A DNA stretch of 64,000 bases, from positions 1-64,000 of the forward strand of contig JAFTWA010000062.1 in assembly GCA_017465565.1 (NCBI GenBank), written 5' to 3'. The notes below the pieces were generated by a model that was given only the letters and a program-made list of their open reading frames with translations, was not told where the DNA came from and made no database searches. The translations under genes and the position numbers were made by a program. Positions 8,288-16,829 of the stretch are shown here, in pieces. The stretch is from Tyzzerella sp. (GTDB lineage: Bacteria > Bacillota > Clostridia > Lachnospirales > Lachnospiraceae). Within the stretch, counting starts at the first letter, position 1; each line of letters starts with the position of its first letter.

Positions 8288-9856
8288 TTACATAAGCGGT
8301 GCTATGAGTCTAAGCACGCTTCCCACAAGGCGTTCTGCCAAACTTATGGACTTCAAATCCTCCATCGTGATTAATTGACACTCTGCCAGAGTATTCTGAA
8401 AATCCTTTTCCACATCCCAGACAATAGTATTATTGTAGATAAAGGCTCCACACTCAAAATGATGATAGAGGCTTCTGTAATCAAGATTGACGGTTCCTAC
8501 AGTCGCTGTATCGTTATCCGACACAAACACCTTTGCATGGACAAATCCTGGTGTGTACTCATAAATCTTAACTCCTGCTTCCATTAACTTTTGATAGTAT
8601 GTTTTCGCAACAACGAATGCATACTTTTTATCTGGTATATGTGGCATAATAATGATGACTTCGATACCACATTTTGCAACATAGGTCAGCGCATCCATCA
8701 TTTCGTTGTCCACAATTAAATATGGTGTCATAATATGCACATATTTCTTTGCATGGTTTAAGATATGAAGATAAACCTGTTTTCCGATATTTTCGTTGTC
8801 AAACGGACTGTCTGCATACGGAAGGACAAAACCAAGCTCCCGTTTCACTTCAGCTGATTTTGGAGTTAGATATTTTGCAAAGCTCTCCTGCCGTCTTTCA
8901 TTTACATTCCACATCTGCAAAAACATCATCGTGAAGCTCTGAACTGCTTCTCCCTCCAGCATAACTGCTGTGTCTTTCCAGTGTCCAAAGCGCTCTTTCA
9001 CATTGATATATTCATCTGCCAGATTGATACCTCCGGTAAAAGCAACCTTGCCATCCACAACACATATCTTTCGGTGGTCACGGTTGTTCTGGTAAGAAGA
9101 CAGTACTGGACGAATAGGACTAAAGAGCTTACACTTGATGCCCGCCCGTCTCATTTCCTTTTCGTACCCATATGGCATCTGAATCATGCTGCACATGCCA
9201 TCGTACATAAAACGTACTTCTACACCTTCCCACACTTTATCTTTTAAAATAGAAAGTATCTCATTCCACATTGTTCCTTTTTCTACAATAAAATATTCTA
9301 GAAAAATAAACTTTTCAGCTTTCCGAAGTTGTTTTTTCATTTCTTCAAACTTTTCTTCTCCGGATGCGAAATATTTTACCGCTGTATTTCTATGAACAGG
9401 AAACGATACCTGATTATTTAAATACGTTGCAAGATTTGCGTTTGCCGGTTTTGAAAGCCTAAGTGCTTCCAGAATCTCCTCGTCCTGCTGCATGTATGGC
9501 ATCGTCTTCTTTGCCATATCTTTGAGCCTGTATTCCAGAAATTTTATCCCTGGCTGGAGCTTCACGAACACGTAAAATGCTGTTCCGAAAATCGGAAGCA
9601 TCAAAATAACCAATATCCAGGTAATCTTAAATGCTGGATTACTGCTGCTATTAATAACATAAATAATAGAAACGACTTCCAGTATCAAAAAACTGGCATA
9701 AATTGCAGTCGCATAATCTTTCAAATAGGTGACAGTTGAAGCCAGTACAATGATTTGAATCAAGAGTAATAATACCACTACAAATGCCCTGCTGAACACA
9801 ATATGAAAAATTCCTTTTTTTGCTTTTTTTACTGGTGGCATCTGACTCACTTTCAT
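8288..9856 (-). CDS. cls: Cardiolipin synthase, phospholipase D type
   Basis: Joins two phosphatidylglycerol molecules into cardiolipin and glycerol at the membrane. 522 residues: two N-terminal transmembrane helices (about 20-45 and 50-95 with an intervening turn), then two PLD domains with complete HKD motifs, HRKICVVDGKVAFTGG in the first half and HAKVFVSDNDTATVGT near the C-terminus. Length and layout match bacterial ClsA-type enzymes. It stands between a CofE-like gene and glnS, with its own non-coding gaps on both sides, and no operon partner is evident. Confidence 0.92.
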   Translation of the reverse strand: MKVSQMPPVKKAKKGIFHIVFSRAFVVVLLLLIQIIVLASTVTYLKDYATAIYASFLILEVVSIIYVINSSSNPAFKITWILVILMLPIFGTAFYVFVKLQPGIKFLEYRLKDMAKKTMPYMQQDEEILEALRLSKPANANLATYLNNQVSFPVHRNTAVKYFASGEEKFEEMKKQLRKAEKFIFLEYFIVEKGTMWNEILSILKDKVWEGVEVRFMYDGMCSMIQMPYGYEKEMRRAGIKCKLFSPIRPVLSSYQNNRDHRKICVVDGKVAFTGGINLADEYINVKERFGHWKDTAVMLEGEAVQSFTMMFLQMWNVNERRQESFAKYLTPKSAEVKRELGFVLPYADSPFDNENIGKQVYLHILNHAKKYVHIMTPYLIVDNEMMDALTYVAKCGIEVIIIMPHIPDKKYAFVVAKTYYQKLMEAGVKIYEYTPGFVHAKVFVSDNDTATVGTVNLDYRSLYHHFECGAFIYNNTIVWDVEKDFQNTLAECQLITMEDLKSISLAERLVGSVLRLIAPLM

Positions 9857-9899
9857 CTACATCACGTCCTTCTTCTCATATCTATTCTATTACAAACAA

Positions 9900-9924
9900 G
9901 GGACGAAAGATGCTCTCTCGTCCC
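9900..9924 (-). terminator. Intrinsic terminator after glnS
   Basis: GGGACGA (9900-9906) pairs with TCGTCCC (9918-9924). On the minus strand it is followed by the T-rich TTGTTTGT. It lies 10 nt past the glnS stop. Confidence 0.6.
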
Positions 9925-9933
9925 CCCCTGTAA

Positions 9934-11601
9934 TTATTTTGGTAATTTAAATGAGCTCTTCAATGACACTATACGGTTAAATACTAATGCATCCGGTTTT
10001 GAATCTTTTGCATCCACACAGAAATATCCATGTCTTACGAATTGGAAACTGTCGTACGCTTTAACATCATCAAAGCTTGGTTCCAAATAGCATTCTTTTA
10101 ATACTGTCAATGAATTTGGATTCAGGTTCAATGAACCATCTTCCTTATTATATACTCCCTTTTCTTCGTCTACAATATTTTCGTAGAGACGAACCTCTGC
10201 TTTTGTTGCGAAAGGTGCTGGCACCCAATGAATAGTCCCTTTTACTTTACGTCCAGTAAATCCAGTTCCACATTTTGTCTCTGGATCATAAGTACAGTGG
10301 ATTTCCGTTACTTTTCCAGTTTCGTCCTTCACATAGCTTTCACATTTTACAAAGTATGCATGCATTAAACGAACTTCATTTCCCGGGAAAAGTCTGAAGT
10401 ATTTCTTAGGTGGTTCTTCCATAAAGTCCTCTCTGTCGATATATAGTTCTCTGCAGAATGGAATTTTTCTGGAACCTAATTCTTCATTTTCCATGTTGTT
10501 CGTCGCATCAAGGTACTCAACCTGTCCTTCTGGATAGTTGTCAATGATTAACTTGATTGGATCTAAAACTGCCATCATACGCGACTTCTTGAGTTTCAAG
10601 TCTTCACGAATACAGTACTCAAGCATTGCATAATCCACAGAACTATTGCTCTTTGATACACCACAAAGCTCTACAAACATTTTTAATGATTCTGGAGTAA
10701 ATCCACGTCTTCTTAATGCTGCAATCGAAACAAGTCTTGGGTCATCCCAACCGTCCACGATGCCTTCTTCTACTAATTTCTTAATATATCTCTTACCTGT
10801 TACAACATTTGTGAGATATAATTTTGCAAATTCAATCTGTCTTGGTGCCGGATCAAATTCACATTCTTTTACTACCCAGTCATAGAGTGGTCTGTGGTCC
10901 TCAAACTCTAATGTACAGATTGAGTGTGTGATTTTTTCCACAGCATCTTCAATCGGATGGGCAAAATCGTACATCGGATAAATGCACCATTTATCTCCCG
11001 TGTTATGGTGAGTCATGTGAGCCACGCGATAGATGATAGGGTCACGCATGTTGATGTTAGGTGATGCCATATCAATCTTCGCACGAAGCACCTTTTCACC
11101 GTCTTCATACACACCATCTTTCATTTCCTCAAACAACTGTAAATTCTCGTCTACAGTTCTTTCACGATATGGACTGTCCTTTCCAGGCTCTGTTAAAGTT
11201 CCTCTGTATTCGCGGATTTCTTCTGGCGAAAGGTCACATACATATGCTTTTCCTTTCTTAATCAGCTTCACTGCACATTCATACATGATTTCAAAATAGT
11301 CTGACGCGAAGAATAAGTTTTCTTTCCAGTCTGCGCCAAGCCACTTAATATCCTCTTTGATTGATTCGACAAATTCAATCTTTTCTTTTGTAGGGTTGGT
11401 ATCATCAAAACGCATATGGAACTTTCCATTGTATTTCTGTGCCAAACCGTAATTTAATAAAATAGATTTAGCGTGTCCGATGTGAAGATAACCATTTGGC
11501 TCTGGTGGAAATCTTGTAACAACTGTGTCATACACGCCTTCTCTTAAATCTTTGTCAATTTCTTGTTCTATAAAATTCTTTGAAACTACTTCTTTTTCCA
11601 T
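9934..11601 (-). CDS. glnS: Glutaminyl-tRNA synthetase
   Basis: Charges tRNA-Gln directly with glutamine. 555 residues from ATG 11601, which has a perfect AGGAGG 7 nt upstream; the longer start at 11646 has none. Class I signature [15 protein letters not shown] near residue 35, a GlnRS catalytic domain, VSKSN as the KMSKS-type loop near residue 315, and the C-terminal beta-barrel anticodon-binding domains ([13 protein letters not shown]-like and [11 protein letters not shown]). Many Firmicutes lack GlnRS and use GatCAB, while several Lachnospiraceae carry it. A GatCAB operon is not in this window. Confidence 0.94.
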   Translation of the reverse strand: MEKEVVSKNFIEQEIDKDLREGVYDTVVTRFPPEPNGYLHIGHAKSILLNYGLAQKYNGKFHMRFDDTNPTKEKIEFVESIKEDIKWLGADWKENLFFASDYFEIMYECAVKLIKKGKAYVCDLSPEEIREYRGTLTEPGKDSPYRERTVDENLQLFEEMKDGVYEDGEKVLRAKIDMASPNINMRDPIIYRVAHMTHHNTGDKWCIYPMYDFAHPIEDAVEKITHSICTLEFEDHRPLYDWVVKECEFDPAPRQIEFAKLYLTNVVTGKRYIKKLVEEGIVDGWDDPRLVSIAALRRRGFTPESLKMFVELCGVSKSNSSVDYAMLEYCIREDLKLKKSRMMAVLDPIKLIIDNYPEGQVEYLDATNNMENEELGSRKIPFCRELYIDREDFMEEPPKKYFRLFPGNEVRLMHAYFVKCESYVKDETGKVTEIHCTYDPETKCGTGFTGRKVKGTIHWVPAPFATKAEVRLYENIVDEEKGVYNKEDGSLNLNPNSLTVLKECYLEPSFDDVKAYDSFQFVRHGYFCVDAKDSKPDALVFNRIVSLKSSFKLPK

Positions 11602-11672
11602 AGTAGACCTCCTCAAGTTGTTTGCATATATTGTATATATTAACACAATTCAGAAATGAGGACAAGATTTGA

Positions 11673-11701
11673 TTGACAGATTTTAAAAGATATTGTATTA
11701 T
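11673..11701 (+). promoter_or_regulatory. Sigma-A type promoter for tRNA-Thr
   Basis: TTGACA at 11673-11678, exactly 17 bp spacer, TATTAT at 11696-11701, and the tRNA begins 20 bp later. Near-consensus, as usual for stable RNA genes. Confidence 0.75.
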
Positions 11702-11721
11702 ATTCGAGTAACAAATTTTAT

Positions 11722-11794
11722 GCTGCTGTGGCGCAGTCGGTAGCGCGTCGCCTTGGTAAGGCGGAGGTCACGGGTTCAAGTCCCGCCAGCAGCT
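11722..11794 (+). tRNA. tRNA-Thr (anticodon GGT)
   Basis: 73-nt cloverleaf: acceptor GCTGCTG pairs with CAGCAGC (11787-11793), D-arm GCGC...GCGC, anticodon loop TTGGTAA with GGT at 11755-11757, T-arm with GTTCAAG. Discriminator T, CCA not encoded. It has its own promoter and terminator. Confidence 0.95.
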
Positions 11795-11795
11795 G

Positions 11796-11827
11796 AAAAG
11801 AGCTCTCTTTCCTAAGAGAGCTCTTTT
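11796..11827. terminator. Bidirectional terminator between tRNA-Thr and sigH
   Basis: 14-bp perfect stem (AAAAGAGCTCTCTT with its complement at 11814-11827) and a 4-nt loop, with T runs available in both directions. It ends both the tRNA and the converging sigH transcript. Confidence 0.85.
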
Positions 11828-11828
11828 A

Positions 11829-12443
11829 TTATTTCTCTATTAACTGGCTGACCTTTGCCTTAATTCTCTGAAGTGCATTATCGATTGACTTTGGACTTTT
11901 ATCCAATAATCTTGCAATCGTCTGATAATCCTCACCCATGAGATGCAGATACAGCACCCTGCTTTCCAAATCACTCAGCCGATTCTTCAATTCCTGCTCA
12001 ATGGTTTCAAAATATTCCTTATTCAGAAACAATTCCTCCGGATTATTATCTTTTGTAGCCTGGAGCATATCGATTAATGGCTGTTGCTTTTCTTCTGCCA
12101 TTTCATCTCCCTGTTCATACAGAGAAACATAGGAATTCAGAGGCATATGCTTCTGTCTCTGGGAATTCTTAATCGCCGTATACATTTGTCTGGAAATGCA
12201 TAAATCCGCAAAACTTTGGAAAGAAGTCTCCTGCTCTATATCATAGTCTCCAATCGCCTTAAAAAGGCCAATCATCCCTTCTTGAATCAGATCGTCATTT
12301 TCTCCACCGAGAAGAAACATAGCCTTGGCTTTCTTCTTTACCAGAAACTTGTACTTATCCATAATATAATCCGTGATTTCCTTTTCTCCCTTACGAAGAC
12401 GGCGGATTAACTGTTCATCGGATATTTTCTTATAATCGTTCAT
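11829..12443 (-). CDS. sigH: RNA polymerase sigma factor SigH
   Basis: Alternative sigma-70 family factor of the transition to stationary phase and sporulation (Spo0H). 204 residues: region 2 with DDLIQEGMIGLFKAI and the DNA-melting segment around SFQSFADLCISRQ, and region 4 with QTIARLLDKSPKSIDNALQRIK as helix-turn-helix. It is the last gene of the cysS-mrnC-rlmB-sigH operon and starts 2 nt after the rlmB stop. The neighbourhood matches Bacillus subtilis except that yacP, which sits between rlmB and sigH there, is missing. Confidence 0.93.
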   Translation of the reverse strand: MNDYKKISDEQLIRRLRKGEKEITDYIMDKYKFLVKKKAKAMFLLGGENDDLIQEGMIGLFKAIGDYDIEQETSFQSFADLCISRQMYTAIKNSQRQKHMPLNSYVSLYEQGDEMAEEKQQPLIDMLQATKDNNPEELFLNKEYFETIEQELKNRLSDLESRVLYLHLMGEDYQTIARLLDKSPKSIDNALQRIKAKVSQLIEK

Positions 12444-12445
12444 AC

Positions 12446-13180
12446 TTACTTCAAACGTTGTCTCACGATTTCATATGCGAGTACACCTGCTGCCACAGAC
12501 GCATTCAATGAATCGATATCACCTTTCATTGGAATAGATGCGATAAAATCACAATTTTCTTTCATGAGACGGCTTACACCTTCGCCCTCATTTCCAATCA
12601 CAAGTCCGATTGGTCCAGTGAGATTTAAGCGGTACATAGACTCTCCTCCCATATCAGCACACACGAACCAAAGTCCCCGTTCCTTTAACTCCTCCATGGT
12701 CTTTGCAAGGTTTGTAACCTTTGCAACCGGTGTATAATTCAATGCGCCTGCAGATGTTTTTGCCACCGTTGCGGTAAGTCCAACCGCGCGGCGCTTTGGA
12801 ATAATCACACCATGTGCACCTGCAAGATTTGCCGTACGGATAATTGCTCCCAGATTGTGTGGATCCTCAATATTGTCGAGCAGAATAATGAATGGGTCTT
12901 CCCCCTTCTTTTCTGCAAGCGCAAACATATCTTCCACCTCTGAGTACTCATATGCTGCAGCATACGCAATAACTCCCTGGTGTTTCTTTGTCTCAGACAG
13001 CTGGTCAAGCCTTTCTTTTGTTACAAAGTTAATGATTGTATCATGCTTTTTTGCCTCTCTGACAATGGTTCGAACAGGTCCATCCTGGCATCCATCAAGC
13101 ACAAACAGCTTGTCCACCGGTTTTCCCGAGCGAAATGCTTCAATCACCGCATTGCGTCCTTCTATAATAAGATTTTCCAT
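12446..13180 (-). CDS. rlmB: 23S rRNA 2'-O-methyltransferase (TrmH/SPOUT family)
   Basis: RlmB-type enzyme that methylates a conserved 23S rRNA guanosine using SAM. 244 residues. The N-terminal ~75 form the substrate-binding domain (IEGRNAVIEAFRSGKPVDKL). The C-terminal SPOUT knot domain has the three motifs: LDNIEDPHNLGAIIRTANLAG, LVIGNEGEGVSRL and IPMKGDIDSLNASVAAGVLA. The start codon overlaps the mrnC stop (TAATG). Cotranscribed with cysS, mrnC and sigH. Confidence 0.93.
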   Translation of the reverse strand: MENLIIEGRNAVIEAFRSGKPVDKLFVLDGCQDGPVRTIVREAKKHDTIINFVTKERLDQLSETKKHQGVIAYAAAYEYSEVEDMFALAEKKGEDPFIILLDNIEDPHNLGAIIRTANLAGAHGVIIPKRRAVGLTATVAKTSAGALNYTPVAKVTNLAKTMEELKERGLWFVCADMGGESMYRLNLTGPIGLVIGNEGEGVSRLMKENCDFIASIPMKGDIDSLNASVAAGVLAYEIVRQRLK

Positions 13181-13629
13181 TATTCTTCTCCTTTTTCTAA
13201 ACTATCGAGTCCTATTTTCACCAAATCAAGTAATCGCTTCCAGTCTTTTTTAAGATACAAATATCCAAGAAGGGCTTCGAATCCTGTTGCCCTCCGGTAA
13301 TCTGTAATGGTCTGGTTTTTTGCAGGTGTCACCGTTTTCGAATTACGTCCACGTTTATAAACAGTGTGTTCTTCCTCCGTCAGATGCTCCTGCATAGTCC
13401 TCATCATCAGAGACTGGGTTGAAGCCTGCACCAGCTGCGATGTATCTCTGTGCAGCTTATTTACCTGCTTATTCCCGTGATTTATCACAAGGCTTTTGAT
13501 AATTAAATCGTAAATGCTATCTCCTATATACGCCAATGTAAGAGGTGAATAGCTATGAATATCCACCTCTTCCATTTGAAATATTTCTTGCATATAGGAA
13601 TCAAATTCAAATCCTACGCTTTTCTCCAT
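13180..13629 (-). CDS. mrnC: Mini-ribonuclease III (23S rRNA maturation)
   Basis: Dimeric RNase III-like endonuclease without a double-stranded RNA binding domain. It matures 23S rRNA. 149 residues. The RNase III signature is seen as [19 protein letters not shown] near residue 30 (acidic catalytic residue in GDSIYD) and [13 protein letters not shown] near residue 118, which carries the second catalytic acidic residue. Its start lies inside the 3' end of cysS (16-nt overlap) and its stop overlaps rlmB, a tightly coupled operon conserved across Firmicutes. Confidence 0.93.
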   Translation of the reverse strand: MEKSVGFEFDSYMQEIFQMEEVDIHSYSPLTLAYIGDSIYDLIIKSLVINHGNKQVNKLHRDTSQLVQASTQSLMMRTMQEHLTEEEHTVYKRGRNSKTVTPAKNQTITDYRRATGFEALLGYLYLKKDWKRLLDLVKIGLDSLEKGEE

Positions 13630-15020
13630 TTTACTCCTTCACGAGTATCTTCTAAGATAATACCCTTTTCTAACAATTCATTACGAATTTCATCTGCTCT
13701 TTGGAAATTCTTTGCTTTTCTCGCAGCCTGACGTTCTTCGATTAATTTTTCAATGTCTTCTGCAAGTAATTCTTCCTCTTTTTCCACAATGAGACCAAGT
13801 ACATCTGTTAATTTTACAATCAATGCAAGTAAGCTGTCTAAATACTCTTTTGAGTTTGCCGCACTTGCTGTTGTGTTCGCATATTTTACAAGCTCAAATA
13901 CAGAAGAAACTGCATCTGCTGTGTTGAAGTCATCTTCCATTGCAGCTTCAAATCCAGCTACAAATTCATTTGTCTTTTCAAATGCTGCTTTTTCTTCTTC
14001 TGTCATCGTTTCTACTGTTGCTGCACCTGATAAATGTTTTAAGTTCGCCACTGCTGTAACAATACGCTCTAAACCATTTTTCGAAGCTTCCATTAAGTCT
14101 GCACTGAAGTTGAGCGGGCTTCTGTAGTGCGCACTTAACATAAAGAAACGAAGAACCTGTAAATCATATTGTTCGCTGATTTCACGTACGGTAAAGAAGT
14201 TGCCGAGTGATTTTGACATCTTACGATTGTCAATATTTAAGAATGCGTTGTGCATCCAGTATTTTGAAAATTCTTTTCCATTTGCAGCTTCACTCTGTGC
14301 AATTTCATTTTCATGGTGTGGGAAAACCAAATCTTCTCCACCAGCGTGAATATCGATTTGTTCGCCCAAATATTTCTTAGACATTACCGAACATTCAATA
14401 TGCCATCCCGGACGGCCATCGCACCATGGTGATTTCCAAGCTGGTTCCCCTTCTTTTTTCGGTTTCCACAATACGAAGTCTAAAGAATCCTCTTTTTCAT
14501 CTTCACCAGTTACTAAAAGCGAACGTCCGCCTGACTGCAAATCGTCTAAGTTCTTATGCGATAATTTGCCGTATTCTTTGAATCTTCTTGTACGGAAATA
14601 TACGGTTCCGTTCTTTTCATACGCATAACCGTCATCGATTAACTTTTGAATCATTTCAATCATGCCATCAATTTCTTCTGTTGCCAATGGATGCTTTGTA
14701 GCCGGTTTAACATTCATGCCAGCCATATCTTTTTTACATTCTTCGATGAATCTTTTTGAAATCACATCTGAAGTTGTTCCTTCTTCATTTGCTTTTTTGA
14801 TAATCTTATCATCTACGTCTGTAAAGTTTGATACATAGTTTACATCGTATCCCTTATATTCGAAATAACGTCTTACTGTATCAAATACGATCATTGGACG
14901 TGCATTTCCAATGTGAATAAAGTTGTATACAGTAGGACCACATACATACATCTTTACCTTTCCTTCTTCTACTGGAATAAATTCCTCTTTCTTTCTTGAT
15001 AATGTGTTAAATACTTTCAT
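13614..15020 (-). CDS. cysS: Cysteinyl-tRNA synthetase
   Basis: Charges tRNA-Cys. 468 residues. The class I motifs are complete: [20 protein letters not shown] (HIGH as HIGN) near residue 27 and MSKSLGNFF (KMSKS) near 270. Zinc ligands are the N-terminal Cys in the CGPTVY motif, [10 protein letters not shown] and [20 protein letters not shown]. The C-terminal helical bundle is complete. It is preceded by a T-box leader, so expression should rise when tRNA-Cys is uncharged. First gene of the cysS-mrnC-rlmB-sigH unit, which ties sigH expression partly to cysteine supply. Confidence 0.96.
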   Translation of the reverse strand: MKVFNTLSRKKEEFIPVEEGKVKMYVCGPTVYNFIHIGNARPMIVFDTVRRYFEYKGYDVNYVSNFTDVDDKIIKKANEEGTTSDVISKRFIEECKKDMAGMNVKPATKHPLATEEIDGMIEMIQKLIDDGYAYEKNGTVYFRTRRFKEYGKLSHKNLDDLQSGGRSLLVTGEDEKEDSLDFVLWKPKKEGEPAWKSPWCDGRPGWHIECSVMSKKYLGEQIDIHAGGEDLVFPHHENEIAQSEAANGKEFSKYWMHNAFLNIDNRKMSKSLGNFFTVREISEQYDLQVLRFFMLSAHYRSPLNFSADLMEASKNGLERIVTAVANLKHLSGAATVETMTEEEKAAFEKTNEFVAGFEAAMEDDFNTADAVSSVFELVKYANTTASAANSKEYLDSLLALIVKLTDVLGLIVEKEEELLAEDIEKLIEERQAARKAKNFQRADEIRNELLEKGIILEDTREGVKWRKA

Positions 15021-15043
15021 ATTGTCCTCCTTTTATACTGGAA

Positions 15044-15312
15044 ATAAAAAAACTTCATCTCTATTCATATAGAGACGAAGTTATATCCGCGGTTCCACTC
15101 TAATAAAGAAATCTTTTATACTAAATTTCTTCACTCGAAGCACGTAACGTGTGCGATACGTATTCGACTACTAATTTGTCTTGTTCGCCGAATCGACTCC
15201 CGAATGCACTTCATATATTCTTTCCTTGGGATTGCTTTCAGCCGGTGACATTCCCTCTCTGGCAGTTCCAAATATATTACTCTTTTCGTTCCCAGTCTTT
15301 ATCATCATTATT
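15044..15312 (-). promoter_or_regulatory. T-box leader of cysS
   Basis: The minus strand carries the T-box consensus AGAGTGGAACCGCG (about 15089-15102) and an AGAGAGGGAA/CTGAAAGC stem I element near 15230-15265. It ends in an intrinsic terminator with a stem around 15047-15081 and a seven-T tail, just before the cysS ribosome site. A TGC triplet at 15208-15206 is a plausible Cys specifier codon, matching the downstream gene. Uncharged tRNA-Cys should pair with the leader and favour the antiterminator. Confidence 0.92.
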
Positions 15313-15317
15313 TATAC

Positions 15318-15346
15318 AGTTTATTCAAAATCTGGCATTTTGTCAA
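15318..15346 (-). promoter_or_regulatory. Promoter of the cysS T-box transcript
   Basis: TTGACA (15346-15341), 17-bp spacer, TAAACT (15323-15318) on the minus strand. It sits directly downstream of the GNAT gene stop, so the cysS operon starts here independently of ispF-GNAT. Confidence 0.65.
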
Positions 15347-15349
15347 CCT

Positions 15350-16207
15350 TTATACCACTTCATTTAGAAAAACTTTCGCGTTTTTAAGGTCCACTTGGAA
15401 TGTTGGCTCTAGAATTTTCGCCATTATTATTGGCTTTGACTTTTCATTACCATAGCCCATACATAATACTTTATCTGTTTCATTGCCTGTCAATGTGAAA
15501 ATTGCATGTTGCAACTCTGTCTCTTTATAAAATAGCGGCTCCATACACATATACTGCTCTTCTTTGGCGTAACACAAAACACCAACAATCTTGCCTTCTC
15601 TCCTTGCTACAAGAATTCCACCATTCTCACTTGTGTATTCTTTTAATAAAGTTTCATAATAAGAAGCGTTGCGGTAATTTACTACATCATATTTCCCTAG
15701 AAAATCATTGGCAAACTCTGCGATTTCCTTGGAATCTTTTTCCTCTGCTTTTATGATTTTGAGAGACACATCATCCAATCTTTTTCCGAACACCTTTACC
15801 CTTGACTGAGTATAAATAAATTCAAAACCAAACGGCTTATAGATTGCTTCCGAAGCTGGCATAAGAAATGTAAATGGTTCTCCCCTATCCTTCATCACCT
15901 GCATCGCGTGATTCAGCAGTGCGGCCATATAGCCACGTTTACGATAGTGCTCATCAGTTGCAACTGCCACAATGTAATGCGTCTTATATATTTTATTATT
16001 AACACGTATGTCATAAGGGTTTAAATGTAGCATAGAAATAATCTTATCTCCATCCTCCATGACGTAGATTTCATTTTCTAATGTTTTCACTGAGTAATAG
16101 TAGTCCAAAAATTCCTTTGTATCCTCTGTGAATATTTCTTCCCAGAGTTTTCTTGTCTTACTATGCTCTTCTTTCGCTAATTTTCTTGGTCCTGTGATAT
16201 TATTCAT
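15350..16207 (-). CDS. GNAT family N-acetyltransferase (two-domain, Eis-like)
   Basis: 285 residues. The N-terminal half is a complete GNAT domain with the acetyl-CoA loop seen as [25 protein letters not shown] (residues about 78-102), followed by [17 protein letters not shown]. The C-terminal half resembles a second, degenerate GNAT/SCP-type domain, as in Eis-like proteins. The acceptor is unknown. Its ATG overlaps the last 8 nt of ispF, so the two are translationally coupled. Confidence 0.8.
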   Translation of the reverse strand: MNNITGPRKLAKEEHSKTRKLWEEIFTEDTKEFLDYYYSVKTLENEIYVMEDGDKIISMLHLNPYDIRVNNKIYKTHYIVAVATDEHYRKRGYMAALLNHAMQVMKDRGEPFTFLMPASEAIYKPFGFEFIYTQSRVKVFGKRLDDVSLKIIKAEEKDSKEIAEFANDFLGKYDVVNYRNASYYETLLKEYTSENGGILVARREGKIVGVLCYAKEEQYMCMEPLFYKETELQHAIFTLTGNETDKVLCMGYGNEKSKPIIMAKILEPTFQVDLKNAKVFLNEVV

Positions 16208-16748
16208 GTCTCTTGCATCCCTGACAGCCAGCGCATCTTTCTTCGCTGTCTGCTACTTTGTAACTATTTAAATTTGTAATTTTTTCGATGGCACAGATTG
16301 CCTGTGAAGAAATTCCTTCTCCAGTTCCTGTGAATCCAAGGCCTTCTTCTGTAGTTGCCTTTACATTTACCTGGTCAACTTCAATCCCCAGTACTTCTGC
16401 AATATTTTCTCTCATTTTTTGAATATGTGGTGCCATCTTTGGACGCTGTGCAATAATCGTCGCATCAATATTTTCAATGACATATAAATGCTTGTCCAAG
16501 AGCTTCCCTACATGTCCTAATAATTTCAGACTGTCAATCCCTTTATACTGTGGGTCTGTATCTGGAAAATGCTTTCCGATATCTCCAAGGGCTGCTGCAC
16601 CAACAAGTGCATCCATGATTGCATGCACAAGTACATCTGCATCTGAATGTCCAAGGAGTCCTTTCTCATATGGGATGTTAACACCGCCGAGAATCAAATC
16701 GCGGCCCTCTACTAATTTATGAACATCGTATCCTAATCCAACTCTCAT
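16200..16748 (-). CDS. ispF: 2-C-methyl-D-erythritol 2,4-cyclodiphosphate synthase with Cys-rich tail
   Basis: MEP-pathway isoprenoid enzyme that forms the cyclic diphosphate from CDP-ME 2-phosphate. The metal ligands are visible: GYDVHK near residue 7 and the [26 protein letters not shown] block. The C-terminal [15 protein letters not shown] completes the fold at about residue 157. Unlike typical 155-160 residue IspF, this protein runs to 182 with a tail ending [13 protein letters not shown], containing three cysteines spaced C-x2-C-x2-C. The tail is not part of the known catalytic core and may bind metal. IspD is not adjacent. Confidence 0.94.
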   Translation of the reverse strand: MRVGLGYDVHKLVEGRDLILGGVNIPYEKGLLGHSDADVLVHAIMDALVGAAALGDIGKHFPDTDPQYKGIDSLKLLGHVGKLLDKHLYVIENIDATIIAQRPKMAPHIQKMRENIAEVLGIEVDQVNVKATTEEGLGFTGTGEGISSQAICAIEKITNLNSYKVADSEERCAGCQGCKRHE

Positions 16749-16790
16749 AATGATACCTCTCTTAACCTAGTTTTCTATAGTATAGCACAA

Positions 16791-16817
16791 AAGGGTAAAT
16801 GCTACTAGCATTCACCC
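16791..16817 (-). terminator. Terminator hairpin after the HelD-like gene
   Basis: AAGGGTAAATGCT (16791-16803) pairs with AGCATT-C-ACCCT around 16807-16817, leaving one mismatch, with TTTTG following on the minus strand. It lies in the 81-nt gap between the HelD-like gene and ispF. Confidence 0.6.
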
Positions 16818-16829
16818 TCTTATTTAGAT

